Assembly: GCA_013396655.1 (NCBI GenBank)
Contig: WBMV01005958.1
Span: 707,727 to 771,726 of the forward strand
Direction of reading: 5' to 3'
DNA length: 64,000 nucleotides
From: Campylorhamphus procurvoides
Taxonomy: Eukaryota; Chordata; Aves; Passeriformes; Dendrocolaptidae
A program made the position numbers and the translations under genes. Within the stretch, counting starts at the first letter, position 1; each line of letters opens with the position of its first letter. Of the stretch, positions 21,294 through 33,369 are shown piece by piece. The notes under the pieces were generated by a model. That model was not told where the DNA came from and did no database searches. It saw only the letters and a list, made by a program, of their open reading frames with translations.

Positions 21294-22770
21294 NTCCCAT
21301 AGAAGCACAGAATCTTAGAAAAGCACTCTAAGATCACCAAGTCCAACCATTAACCCACCCCTAAATTATGACTCTGACCATCACTTTTAAACCTCTCCAG
21401 CAATGGAGTCCTTGTCCTTATGGGGGACTTTTGGGTTGCCAGATGTTAACTGGGAACACCACACAGCTGGCTCAAACAGGTTCTAAAGATTCCTAAAACA
21501 CATGGATGATAATTTCATGGTACAAGTACCAAGAGAGCTGACTAGGAAAGATGCCCTCCTTGATTTGTTGCTTGTTAACAGAGAGGGTGAAGTGGTGGTT
21601 GATGGCCATGTTGGCCACAGTGACCATGAAGTAATCGTGTTTAAAATCTCTGTTGGCAGGAGGAAAAGTGCAGCTTCAACCCTGGCCATGAGGAGAGCAG
21701 ACTTCAGGCTGCTCAGGGAACAAAGTGAGCAAGGAGCCCTGGGGAAATGAAGGCGTTGGGGTCCATCAGTGCTGGGGTCCCCCAGTGCTGGTCACTTTAT
21801 AAGAACCATCTGCAAAGGACCCAGGAATAGACAATTCCTAAATGTCAGAAATCAAGCAGACAAGGCTGGCTTGGCTGAGCAGGGATCTTCTCTTGGAGCT
21901 ATGGCCAAAAAGGAAGGTGTATGCCCAGTGGAAGCAAGGTCAGGGAATGTGAGAGGAATGCAGGGGTGCTGTCCACCACTGCAGAGAGAACATTCATGCA
22001 GCCAAAGCTCAGCTAGAGCTGAAGCTGGCCAGAACCTGGGGGCAGGGGGACAATTAGAAGAGTTTTTTAAAATATGTTAGTAACAAAAGGCAGTGCAGAA
22101 ATAACATCAGCCTGTTACAGGGTGGGATTGGACACCTCACAAACAGGGAGATAGACAAGACAAAGAAGTTTAATGCATTCTTTGTCTTCAACAGTGATGA
22201 CAAACAAGGGGGGTCCCAGTGCCCTGAGCTGCAGGACCAATCCAGTGAGAATGATGAACTCCCAGACAACCCTGATCTGCTGCTCCAGCTGGACCTCCAT
22301 ATGGGGCCTGATGGGATTAATTTGAGAATACTCAAAGAGCTTTTGATGTCATTATGAGGCCTCTCTCCATGATTTTTGAACTGTCTTGGGAATCTGGAGA
22401 GGTCCCAGTTGACTGGAAGCTGGCGAGCGTTGTCCCAGATTTCAAGAAGGATGACCCTGGAAACCACAGGCATGTCAGTCTCACTTCAGTGACTGGAAAA
22501 TTATGGAGAAGATTATTCTGGGAGGTATTGAAAAACTGAAGGACAGTACAGTCACTGGTCACATCCAGCACGGCTTCAGGAGGGGAAAGTCCTGCTTATC
22601 AAACCTGATTTCCTTTTATGACAAGGTCACCCACCTAACTGACCCAGGGAAGCCAGTTGATGTAATCTTTTTGGATTTCAGGAAAGCTTTTGATACCGTC
22701 TCTCAGAGGATCCTTCTGGACAAAATGTCCAGCACGCAGCTGGATAAACACATTATGCAATGGTCACTGC
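20961..22770 (+). mobile_element. CR1 LINE ORF2 remnant: endonuclease end and reverse transcriptase start
   Basis: Near 21090-21280, and again at 21530-21720, the translation gives LTRKDALLDLLLVNREGE and GHSDHEVIVFKISVGRRKSA, the C-terminal endonuclease region of CR1 ORF2. From about 22350 it gives LSWESGEVPVDWKLASVVPD, GHIQHGFRRGKSCLSNLISF and PVDVIFLDFRKAFDTVSQRI, reverse-transcriptase blocks. It breaks off after LDKHIMQW near 22770, before the catalytic YxDD block. Frameshifts (for example between 22440 and 22510) and the assembly duplication interrupt it. Inactive. Confidence 0.88.
21295..21735. repeat. Copy 2 of the 441-bp duplication
   Basis: Same start, same end and same length as 20853-21293. 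The CR1 reading frame continues from this copy into unique sequence after 21735, so this copy is the one continuous with the downstream element. Confidence 0.9.
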
Positions 22771-25700
22771 TGCACAGCAGGGAGGTCCCTAAGGCATCAT
22801 CTGGAGAGCAGGAGCTTTTGCTTCATTTTAGCTTAACAGATGGTAAAGATGGTGAAATAAATCAAAAAGCCAAGTTTATTTTTTATTTGCTGATAGGTAT
22901 TTGAGTGAGGACTTTTAATGTGCAGGGGTTTTTGTGTTTGTTTGGTAACAATTCTTTGAGTTTTAGCCTATTTCCATAAAAACATCAATACCCATTAGGA
23001 TGTTTGTCCCCTTTGACTGAATCCTCATGCTCAGCAGTTGCTGATTCTTACTTATTTTGGGGCCACCTGGCCCAAGAGTATCTCTCAGAGGAGAGCTGGT
23101 GGGCATGTTCCCACTGGCCTGTGCCAGATTGCACTGACTCTGCCCTATGGGGCAAAACCTCTAAATTGCCTATCTCAGCCTTTCTATCAGCTCCTGCACT
23201 CCTGATTTCTTGGGATGGGATTGAATGTCTCCCAGGATGAGCTGAGGGACCCAACATGACCTTCAGCAGCCAAGCAGCCTCCTCAGGCTGCCAGGCATCA
23301 GGGCTGGCCACAGCTGCTAAGAGGGACACAGCCACCCTGGGGGCTGCCAGACAGTCCACAAAACTAAGCTGATAGCAGCAAGTGCTCATATTTCCTCCCC
23401 AGGCAGCAGGATGTACTGGGAGCTCCTCCTCACAACTCTTCTGCTGTCATTTATAAAGGCACCGTAGACTGTCTGAGAGCTTAGGATAGATAAATTTAGC
23501 ATCTGCCTCCCTCTAGTGATTGCATTGCTGAATAAAAAGAAAGCGAAAATCACACTGGGCTGTAGTTACTTTTATTCGCTTACTTAGGAATTCAAAGTAA
23601 CTGAATACTTTCATTTTGCTTGTTCATGATTCTCTTATGCACCAAAAGCAAGCAGGAAGAGCTAGAGGAGTGCAAGAAATTAGGATTGTGCTCACTGTCT
23701 CACTAATTAGAGTGACTAAGGTTCAAAACAAAGGGTAACATGGATGACAGCTAAAAGCTGCTGCGAAACAAACATCTTTATCAAATATGAGAATACTTTT
23801 TGGGAAAAATGGTAGCATCACTGGCAGACTGTTTTTTTTAACATGTCTCAAAAGCTGTTGTATTCTTTAGAGCTTAGCAAGGCACACAGTGAAATTCAGG
23901 GATGTGTCTGAGGTGCCCATCCCAACAGCTCCATCCCTCTGAGTGAGCTGACGAGCACTCTGCTTGCAGGGGCTGCTTTATTATTTATACATATATTATG
24001 CAGAAGGAGATCCCTGTATTTAGTGACCAGGCATAAGCAGCAGGTTAGGTCCCATTTCTTTGTGTCACTCATTAGCCAGATTGATTCTAGGTCTGTTGGG
24101 GAGAAAGATGCAATTACACTCTTAGATACAATTAAAGCTAAGGGATTTCTCAGGAGCTGATGCTTTCCTTAAATAGGGAGCTGGATTTCCTTGTTCACCA
24201 GTTGCTCTTCACTGATTCACTGCTAATCCTCAGGATAATGCTCAGAGATGTTTTAAATGAGTAATGCCATCATGCTCCAGTTTATCCTGGTGAGTGTTTT
24301 ACCCGTGGTGATGGTGAAGGGTAATATTATTAATAAAATTGACGTATAGTTTAAACTTTACATATAGTTCCAACTTTGCATTTTGTGGGATTTGTATTGA
24401 CTAGTAGCACAGATTGTACACCTGCAAGACTTGTGAGGAGAGGAGTAGCATGGAAGAGCTGAAGTGGTTTTGCTCTGGGCTTTCTGAAGCCTTCAAGGCA
24501 CTTATTCCTTCTTTATCCCAGCTTGGAAGTCTGTGGGCACTATTATTTAACCTCAGTGGAAGAATGCTATAGGATCCATATGCAACTTGACCTAAAGATT
24601 CCTGCTGTTGTCTTTTCCACAACTGAGCTGTGACAGGCTTGGTTAGACCTACTGATGTATCCACAAAACAAGAGCTGCTGGTCCTGACCCACTTCTGACC
24701 TCCCACCTCACCTCAAAGGATGCTCCTGCTCCCCAGAGGAGCAAAACCGGTTGTACCAACACCACAGTTGTCTCCTACTGCAGCTGGAAAGGAGAAATCC
24801 AGCTGAAAACAGCATTGCTCAAACTAAATAAAATAAAACCCACCGAGAAGTCCAAGTTTAGCACACACCTTGCAACATCTTGTTTAGCCCATGAGGGAGT
24901 CCTCAGGTGTTGGCACTCCATTTTTTTCCCCATGCAATTATCCTGTGCAACAGAAGGGAACTCATTCAGCTGCCAGAGAGAGCATCTCCTTGACACCTTC
25001 CTCTGCCACTTCAGCTCATTAGCAAGGCAGGAAAAACATCCCTGCTCTTTCTTTTTTTTTCCTTGCAGGGTGACTTTTCTTGCTTCTTCATCATAAGGAC
25101 TCGCAGCAGCCACTGCTGCTGCCCAGCAGGTCCAGAAAAGCTGCTTGCAACCAAAAAAGAAGCTGAAAGGTGCCAAGGTGGGTTTGGTGAGGTGGTTCAC
25201 CTGGTGACCAGAGGGACAGAGCAGCCATCACCCCAGCCAGGGATTTATGCCCTCTGGTCTCTCCTGGCAGGGGCAAACATTGCCCTTCTGCCCCACATCA
25301 GGAGGATGGTGGCGAGTGAGAGGGTTGATGGCCATCATTTCCACACCAGAAGATTCCAAAGCCAGGGGACACATGGGAGAACCAGCTTTAGAGGACCTGG
25401 GAGGGCTGGCATCCTGTTGGGCACGGACAGGCTCATCCCATTCCTGGGATGGCTGCCACCTTCTGCACACCCCCAGCTGCAGGAAGAAAAGCCAGAACAA
25501 AACCCCTGTGGCAATGATGCCCCAGCCCTGGCCAGGCCGTGGATTCTGGTGGGAGCAAACCCATGGTGCAGGCAGCTTTGAGTCCTGCAAACCACTGCAA
25601 AACTGATTTATATTAAAAATAAAGAGCACACAATACCGAAGTGGTTGGCGTTTGTCTATTAATCTCTCAACAGTCAGCTGCAAACCTAACAAATCCTCTG

Positions 25701-28700
25701 AAATAGCAGCGGGCAGCCGTGGCCGAGCTCGTTCCTCCCTGCCCCCTTTTACAGCTAAAAATAATCAATAATGACTGCCCGAAACAGGGAGACCAAAGCA
25801 ATCCGACAGGCTGCGAGATCATGACTCATATTTTCACTCGCACGCTGGCTGGGCACAAAACAAACTTTGGGGCTGTGTTTCCCAGCAGCCACGGGGGGAA
25901 ATCACCTCGGAACCACCGACGGGCACCTGGATGGAGCTCCTGCATCCCCCTCATTTTGCTGGGAAGAAATGAAGATAAGCCCAGGCTGAGAGTGGCATCA
26001 TCCCCCCTGCTTGATGCAAGCGAGGGCTAATAGACCCACTGGGGAGCAATGAGCCCCCCGGGAGGCAGCTGGTGATGTTGTTCTGCTGCTAATTGCTGCT
26101 TTCAGCCACCGCAGGCAGCAGAAGGGGCTTGTTCAGGGTGCCCTGGGGTGGCAATGGTGCCCGAGGAGTTTTCCATGCACACTCCCATCCAAAGGAGCCA
26201 TCCTGCTCCGGTGGGGCCATTCTCTCCTTCACATCTGTTTTCCCTCGAAAAGCAGCAGCGACACTGAAGGAGATGCCAGCAACAGCCTAACCAGCAGTTC
26301 CCTCTGCCAAAAGCAGAGTCAGTAACAAAAAGTGGCATTTCCCTCCGGGCTCGCTGCTACACTGGCTCCCATCCCTCTGGAGGTGTTTGATGGGGAGGGT
26401 AAGATCCAGCCTCGTGTCTCTGTGCCGGCATTGCAGGCTTGGGAACAGCCCGGTGTCTTACAGGGACTTTCCCAGCCTGGTAAAAAAAGATGAGCTGTAG
26501 TGCTCTCTTCTGCCCCCAAACCACCTAACCTTACCTAGGAAGGGTGGTGACGTGATGCCAGCACAGAGAAAGGATGTGTTAGCACCCGCCCCAGACTTTC
26601 AGGATGACTGTACAGATCTAGATTCCTGTGCTGAGAAACTTGATTTTTCAACAGGCGGATCCTCCCTCCCTCCCTGCCGCTTTCTTGCAGCAGCACACAG
26701 TGAATGCGAGGTGACCACAGCCTCTTGCAGTTCCCCTCCATGGTGGTTGGTTATTGCACAGCTTCCCTATTAAAAAGAAAAAAAAAAGGAAGGAAAAACC
26801 CCAGAAAATTAAACACCTGAAAAGAGAAAAAATTATGCAAAGCAGATGCCATTAAAGCTGTTGCCAGATTGATAGGATTTACCCCCTGCCTGCTGGGGAA
26901 TGGGATGTCCATAGGTTGCTGCAGGCAGAGGGTGAGTGCAGAACGCTCCTTACAGGGGTTATCCCCGTTCCAAGCCAGCCTGGCTGGGTCTGCAAAGGGA
27001 CTGACCCATCACAGCTCAGTGTAGGGCTGGCGAGCCTGCCTGGGGTCATGTCACACTGTGAAGGTGAGGCCTTATTAGAGGAAGGGTTTGCCCAAAGCCC
27101 TGGATGGATCTGCACAGCGCTGCTTAGACAAGCTCCCCATTTTTCCTGGGGTAATGCTTACTCCATCTTCTCAGAAAAGGCTACTACATACACGCTGGTT
27201 TCTGATGTCTCCAGTGGGGAGGTGGGCATGGGATCAGACTGCTGAACCCTTGACCAGGTGTGTGCCTTTGGCCTCACCCCAGTCAGCAGCTGCTCCAGGA
27301 GTCCAGCAGCACCGTCACCCTGCAACTCTCTGCGTGGGAAAAGGTTTAGTTCCAATGTCACATTCAGTGGCTTCACTGGGCACCTACCAAATCTGGGGCA
27401 GGAACGTGCTGGAGGAAGGCAGCAGGGATTGCTGGGGAATCCCCCATGACACCAGCAAGTAAACTGGTACTTTGAGGGTGATGTTGCAATCAGGAAGTGG
27501 TTTGAGAAACAGTGAAGAAGTTTAAATTGAGAACATACCATTTTTCCTCTAATGCTACCAATGGCACATGGTCCTGGAGCGTATGTCTGGCACCGAGCTA
27601 CCACTTCTTGCTCTTAACAGGAGACAAATGTTAAAAATCCAACAAAAAAGTCATAAAAATAGGCCAAATCCTAGCTCTGAAAGGCTGCAGGAAGCGCTGC
27701 TCTGTACACCCACACCACGCAGCCACTGGGGGACCACAGCAGCAAAGGCAATAAAAGAGATGGATTTTTCTTACTGCTCTGTGCAGGGAGCCAATGGCTC
27801 CCAGATATTGTGCCTGGCAGCACCTCTTTGGAAATCATCCAGATACGAGCCATGATACCTCCAGCTTCAGACAGAAGTTGGACAGTTTGGTGGAAGCCCC
27901 TTGGAGAATGAGCTGCTCAGAAGAGACCTGTTGCACGTACTGAGGCTGCACAACAGACCCTGTGGCAAAACCCTGCCTGATTTCGAGGCAGACAGAGCTC
28001 TAAATCCCAGGTGCTTCGTGCAGGCTCACAGAGGTGATGTCTGGGTCCATGCTGGCAGCAGTCATCACCCCCAACATCAGCTCTTTGAGAGAAAAATCAG
28101 AAACCCATCCAATTCCTCCAGCAGGATGTTCAAATGACTAGGCCAGCAACATGAATGTCCTCAAAGAGCAGACTAAAAGAGCTATTGAAGGGGAATTTCA
28201 TCTCCCTTCAGCCTGAACCCTCCTTTACTCCTGCTAATGACTTCACATGAAGGAACCCAAAGAGCTGACCCATGTCTGTGTGTGACACTTCCCCACTCTC
28301 CTGGCTGGATGAGCTGGGAAGGAGCTTGGGAGCAAAAACCCAGCTGAGCAACAGCTTGCATTAGCTGGACAACTGCCAGGAGCCACAGCAACTCATGGAC
28401 CAAAGGGAAAAATCCCACCTGGAGTAAACCAGAACGTCAGCTGGTTAAAAAAACCCAGACCCAGCAAACATCGTAGCCCTTCTCAGCTCTGAAAATTAAA
28501 ATTAAATTTTAAAAAAGTCAGGAAGAGGTGTGCTTGGAAAGGGGAACTGTGAAATTGGTCACCACTTCTTTGGGTCTCTGTCCAAACCAACTGAGCTGTG
28601 AGTGCCTCTGCTCCCACCAGCCACCCCTGCTGCACCAGGGAGGATCTTCTGCAAGAAAGAACTCTGCAGGACACAATTCATCTGGTAATGCATTTATGTG

Positions 28701-29469
28701 TGTTTTCAACAAATAGATCTGTTTGCAGCAGAACAGGATCTTGCATCCCCTGGTGAGACTGGTTGGTGTCTCTCAGCCACCAGCACCCATCAAAAATCCC
28801 CCTGGTTGGATCATTTGTGCTCAGCTGGGTGTTGTGGGGCTGATTTGTACAAAGCCTTGGGGTCTCCAGCCCTGATTTGGATGAAAATGGCTCACCCACT
28901 GCCACTCCTGCCCTGGCAACAGGCTGGCTGGGGAGCAGAGGGGCTGAGGTAGTCAGCTGCATTATTTAAATGCAGAAGTAGTTTGACAGCCAGGCTTATG
29001 GCAAATGATCCTAACGAAAAGCAGCTGCCTCATGCCTGTAAACAGGATTGTCTGTGCAGCATTTTGCCCTAATAGAGTAAAATCAGAAGATAGGAATTTT
29101 CTCTTTGAATAGAGAAAAAGACTTGCATCTCAAATCTGGTTTGGAAGACAATCTGTATCTGAATGCCCCAGCATCTGCAAAAAACTCAGCACGGAGCACT
29201 CAGATTATCTCAAACAGCCTTAAATACCTTCCCTTGCCTCCAGCCACTCTGTAAAACCCTCTAGCAAGAGAGACACACTTCATGTCACGCAAACCTCTGC
29301 TTGCAGACTTCCCTTGCTCTCCCAGGCTGGTTTCTCTGCCAGGTCCCTCCTTGTTGGCCTCCCCACACTCTTGCTGGTGGCTCATCCCCAGCTGGGTTTC
29401 TGTGGTACGGCCACAGACAAAAAAAAGCCTGAGCTTTGGGACTGTCATTCTGGGGAGCTTCATGACAGC
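22771..29469. other. Intergenic, nothing recognised
   Basis: No domain-bearing frame and no consistent exon chain on either strand. AT-rich stretches near 23.5-24.4 kb are free of recognised repeats and could hold conserved noncoding DNA, but nothing in the sequence alone proves it. Confidence 0.4.
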
Positions 29470-30030
29470 TGGGTGAGGGAGGGGATTGTCCCACTCTGCT
29501 CTGCACTGGGGCAGCCTCACCTTGAGTCCTGTGTGCAGTTCTGGGCACCACAATATAAAAAATACACTAAGCTCTTAGAGAGCATCCAAAGGAGGGCCAT
29601 GAGGATGGTGAAGGGTCTGGAAGTGAAGCCACACAAGGATCAGCTGAGGGCACTCGGTCTGTTCAGCCTGGAGGAGACTGAGGGGAGACCTCATTGTAGT
29701 TACAACTTCCCTGTGAGGGGAAAAGGAGGGGCAGGCACTGATCTTATCCCTCTCTTGCCCAGTGACAGAACAGGGAATGGTAAGAAGCTGAGTCAGGGGA
29801 GCTTTAGATTGGATATCAGGAAAAGGTTTTTCACCTCGAAGGTGGTTGAACACTGGAACAGGCTCCCCCAGGGAAGTGGTCACAGCAGCAAGCCTGACAG
29901 AGTTCAAGAAGTGTTTGGACAACACTCTCAGGCACATGGTGTGATTCTTGGGGTGTGCTGTGCAGGGCCAGGAGCTGAACTCGATGGTCCTGATGGGTCC
30001 CTTCCAAATCAGCATATTCTATGACAACAG
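29470..30030 (+). mobile_element. CR1 LINE, 3' end of ORF2 plus tail
   Basis: The plus-strand translation gives REGIVPLCSALGQPHLESCV, QFWAPQYKK, LLESIQRRAMRMVKGLE, LRALGLFSLEETEG, FRLDIRKRFFTSKVVEHWNR and LPQGSGH, the C-terminal CR1 ORF2 order. The end (GATGGTCCTGATGGGTCCC, TTCCAAATCAGCATATTCTA) is a CR1 3' tail. It is 5'-truncated, and the tail deviates from 29880 on, so it is a fossil. It differs from the 5000-5883 copy and probably belongs to another CR1 subfamily. Confidence 0.9.
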
Positions 30031-33000
30031 AGACACCGAAATAAATGACCACTGCCTACATGGAATAGCTTGTTGTGAAAAGAAGGAAAATATTTTTCTT
30101 CTCTGCAGTTATTATAGAGTTGAGGTCCTTCCATGTTATGCTGCAAGCAATTGCTAGGAATTTTGTATACTAAGAAAACAAAGACTTTTTGGGCTGGCTC
30201 CTGACAACACTACTAAAGGTGAACATCAGAATCACCACCAGGTCTGGCCAATGGTCCAACCAGCCCTGTCTTCACCTCCAACATCAGTCATGAGCAAAGG
30301 AACAGGGAAGAGCCAGAACAAGATGACCACACAGGTTATTTGCCCCTCCCTCCAGTAGGTTTTAGCTCAGGTGTGTTCTAAGCCAGGTGTGATTTCTGCT
30401 CAGGGACACCTGCCACACAAAAACTGCACTCCTGACTAGACTCCCCATTTCGAGTACTTGGCCAGTTTTCCCTTGAGCCCATGTAAATGTTTAACATCCC
30501 AAACTCCTCAGGCTGGTTGCTCCATTAATCCAGTGCCTGCTGTGTATAGAAAAACCCATCATTTTTTCTTGTGGCTCTGGCTGGCTCCTGTTGAAGACTT
30601 TTCTTGCTTTTCCAGGCTACTCATGCCCTTCTTCAGTCAGTTCTTTCTAAATCCAAGACTAATACCTCACCAAGACTGAAGTTGCTACATGGAGATCCTT
30701 GTGGTCTTCTTCTGCAGTTCTCCTCTGTCCTTTTAAGATGAGGGAACCCAAACCATGTGCACACTGAAAATATGGATAGGCCATGGATTTACTCTATTTC
30801 TTTACCATGTTTGGTGGGCAACTGGCTTTGACCAGTTCAGTGTGAATATGTTGTAGATCGTGTTGGTTCCTGCAAGACACTCTCCTGTACTCTCCTGCCT
30901 AGGACCAAAGACGGTGAGTGAGGGGGACAGTCCAAATAACAGAGGTCTAATTGCTGTTACACACCATTTGGCTCTTCTCAAAATTGTGCCTCCCTCAAAT
31001 ATTTACTCACATCAGGTACCATCATGTGCAAAAGTTGTTCCCTGAGTCTTCATCTCTATTTGTGCAGCACATCTTGGATGCTCCTTTCCTCTGCAGTAGC
31101 TCCAGGAGTCAGTGTGGAAGTGTCCTGGAGCTGAGTTACAGAACCCAGTTTTCACTTTTTACCCCTAAAAAATGTCAGCCCAGGAGGATATGACACAGCA
31201 CTTCAGCTCTTCTAACTCTTTATCCTGTTTTTTAAATACCAAACTATTTGTCCTCCAAGTGTAAGTTTATAAAGATTTTCAAATCTTAACATGGACAAAA
31301 ATTCCCTGGAGTAGAGGCTGGCATCATGCCACACTATGTATCCTTATAAAAGACAAATTCCAGCCACTGGGTCATTCAGAACAGACCAAAATAAAAGAAA
31401 GAAACTCTGAGGGAATTTAAAAAGAAGTAAGTGGGAGGGATGTTTAATATAATGTTAAAGCAGCACTAGATTATTCAAGCAAATGCTGGGTGACTAAATG
31501 AAACGCTGATTGTTTTCTTCTGCACAATTTAGGCCCTTTCCTCTCACAGATCTCCCGTCTGGAGACGGAGAAACAATAACACCAGCCCTGAAGCACCGTG
31601 TTTATCTGCTCACTCTCACAGAACTGCTCCCCCACGGGTGCTCTGGTGTCTGTTCAGCCCCCGGAGATATGCAAGGTGTAAACATGTATCTCAAAATAAG
31701 CTATCCACAGTGTTTGGGAAACCACTGTGCTTCACTCGAAATCAAGGACAAGATACAGACCCAGGAGGAAAAAAAAAAAAACCCAAACCAAAAAAGTGTC
31801 TCAAATATTTCCATGCATCAGTTTCCCACCAGGATTTTCATCCTGTTGGGATGCAGGAGTGGGCCAATGTTCCTGCCTGGGCTGCTGGTGCCTTATGAAA
31901 TCCTTCCAGCTGCCATGACCTTGGCTGCCCCTCAGCAAATGGCAGACCCTTCATTTGCAAAAAAACCACTCCCACACCAAGCTTTTTTATCCGTGTTTTC
32001 ACACCCTCCTTCCCCCTCTCCCCCGCAGAGAAGCACGGGGAGTCATTTTGGCAGGGCCAGGCAACAAGAGGCAGGCAAAGCTGCTCCACAGGGGAGTGGG
32101 CACAGCACCATTCCTGCTGGGCTGGACTGCTGGTGGAAGGGCACAGCTGCTTCATCATAACCCCTCTTCTGAGCCTGGTGAGACTGGCAGAAGGGCTGGC
32201 TTTATCATTTGGGTTTCTCCTATTTACTGCAGGGCTTTAGGACACAACCCTGCACATTCACCAGGTTAGGAGGGTAAAGAGAAATTCCAGCGGGAGCTCC
32301 TCTCCAGGCAGACACTTTGGGGGTGGATGTAAATGGGATGGCAGAAGACACAGAGATGTGTCTTCTCAAAAATAAATCCCATTTTAAGGATTTCCTGAAC
32401 GGTGCACAGCTGTGGTCTGGGAGTCTCCCTATCCCCGCTTGACCTCTGCAAACTCCTGCAGAGATCAAAGTTCATCCATGTCCTCTCCTGGTTTAGATGA
32501 GGGACAAGAGAGCATCGCTGAATTCAACCACAGCTCTCTCCATGGAGAGGTTAAACTGCAGTGACTCCCCTTGTTTCTCCAACAGGAGGCACAGGGCCTT
32601 GGAGAGTTACCCAACACCAAATAAACAGGGACATAATTTCATCCAATGCCCTGGTTGTTTGGAGGCACAAAAGACAAAGGACTGAATCACAGACCTGGGG
32701 AATGAAGAACTCTTCTAATTATTAAGTACCATTAAAAACTTGAGTGCAAAACTCACCTGTGTAATTAGGTCAGTATCAATTACCCCGGCTGAATGATTCA
32801 GATCTCTCTGGCATTAAACACCAGCTACACACAACAAACATCCTAAACCAGGGAAAATCCAACGTGGACCATCTGAGAACAAGGAAAAATAAATCCAGAA
32901 AAGGATATTACACTCTTGACCACCCAACTGTGCACAGACCAGGTGGTCCATGTTCTGTCCTGCCCTAAAACATGCTCAGAATAAGGAAAAAGCACATGCA

Positions 33001-33369
33001 GGCATGAGATGACCCTCCCATGTGCTGGAACTGCCTGGGAAGTAGATAAAAGACCAGACACCATGTGAGATGAAGTGCACTCTGCCAGTTTCTTCTTCCA
33101 AGACACAGACACACATTTCACTTCACCTTCTAGCAGGCAACTCCATCACACAGGATGGCTTGGGTTACACAGAAGAGAGCTGGAAAATACAACATATTCT
33201 GGCATAAGCAAATGCAATTTTGGTGGAGCACATAGTAGGAAGTCGGTCCCAAACTTAGGTCAGATGTGAAATTTTTGAAAAATTTTGAGATGCTTCAATT
33301 AGAGTTCAAAGAAAACCCCTCCATAATCCCCCACTGTTTCCAGCAGTTCTGAAGCCCATTTTCTCACAT
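30031..33369. other. Intergenic, nothing recognised
   Basis: No supported exon. Several A-rich and T-rich tracts. Confidence 0.4.

Noticed and set aside
31510..32160. 216-residue plus-strand open frame
   Set aside because: It contains a homopolymer-coded Lys/Asn stretch and no domain. Composition shifts along it, so it looks like chance.
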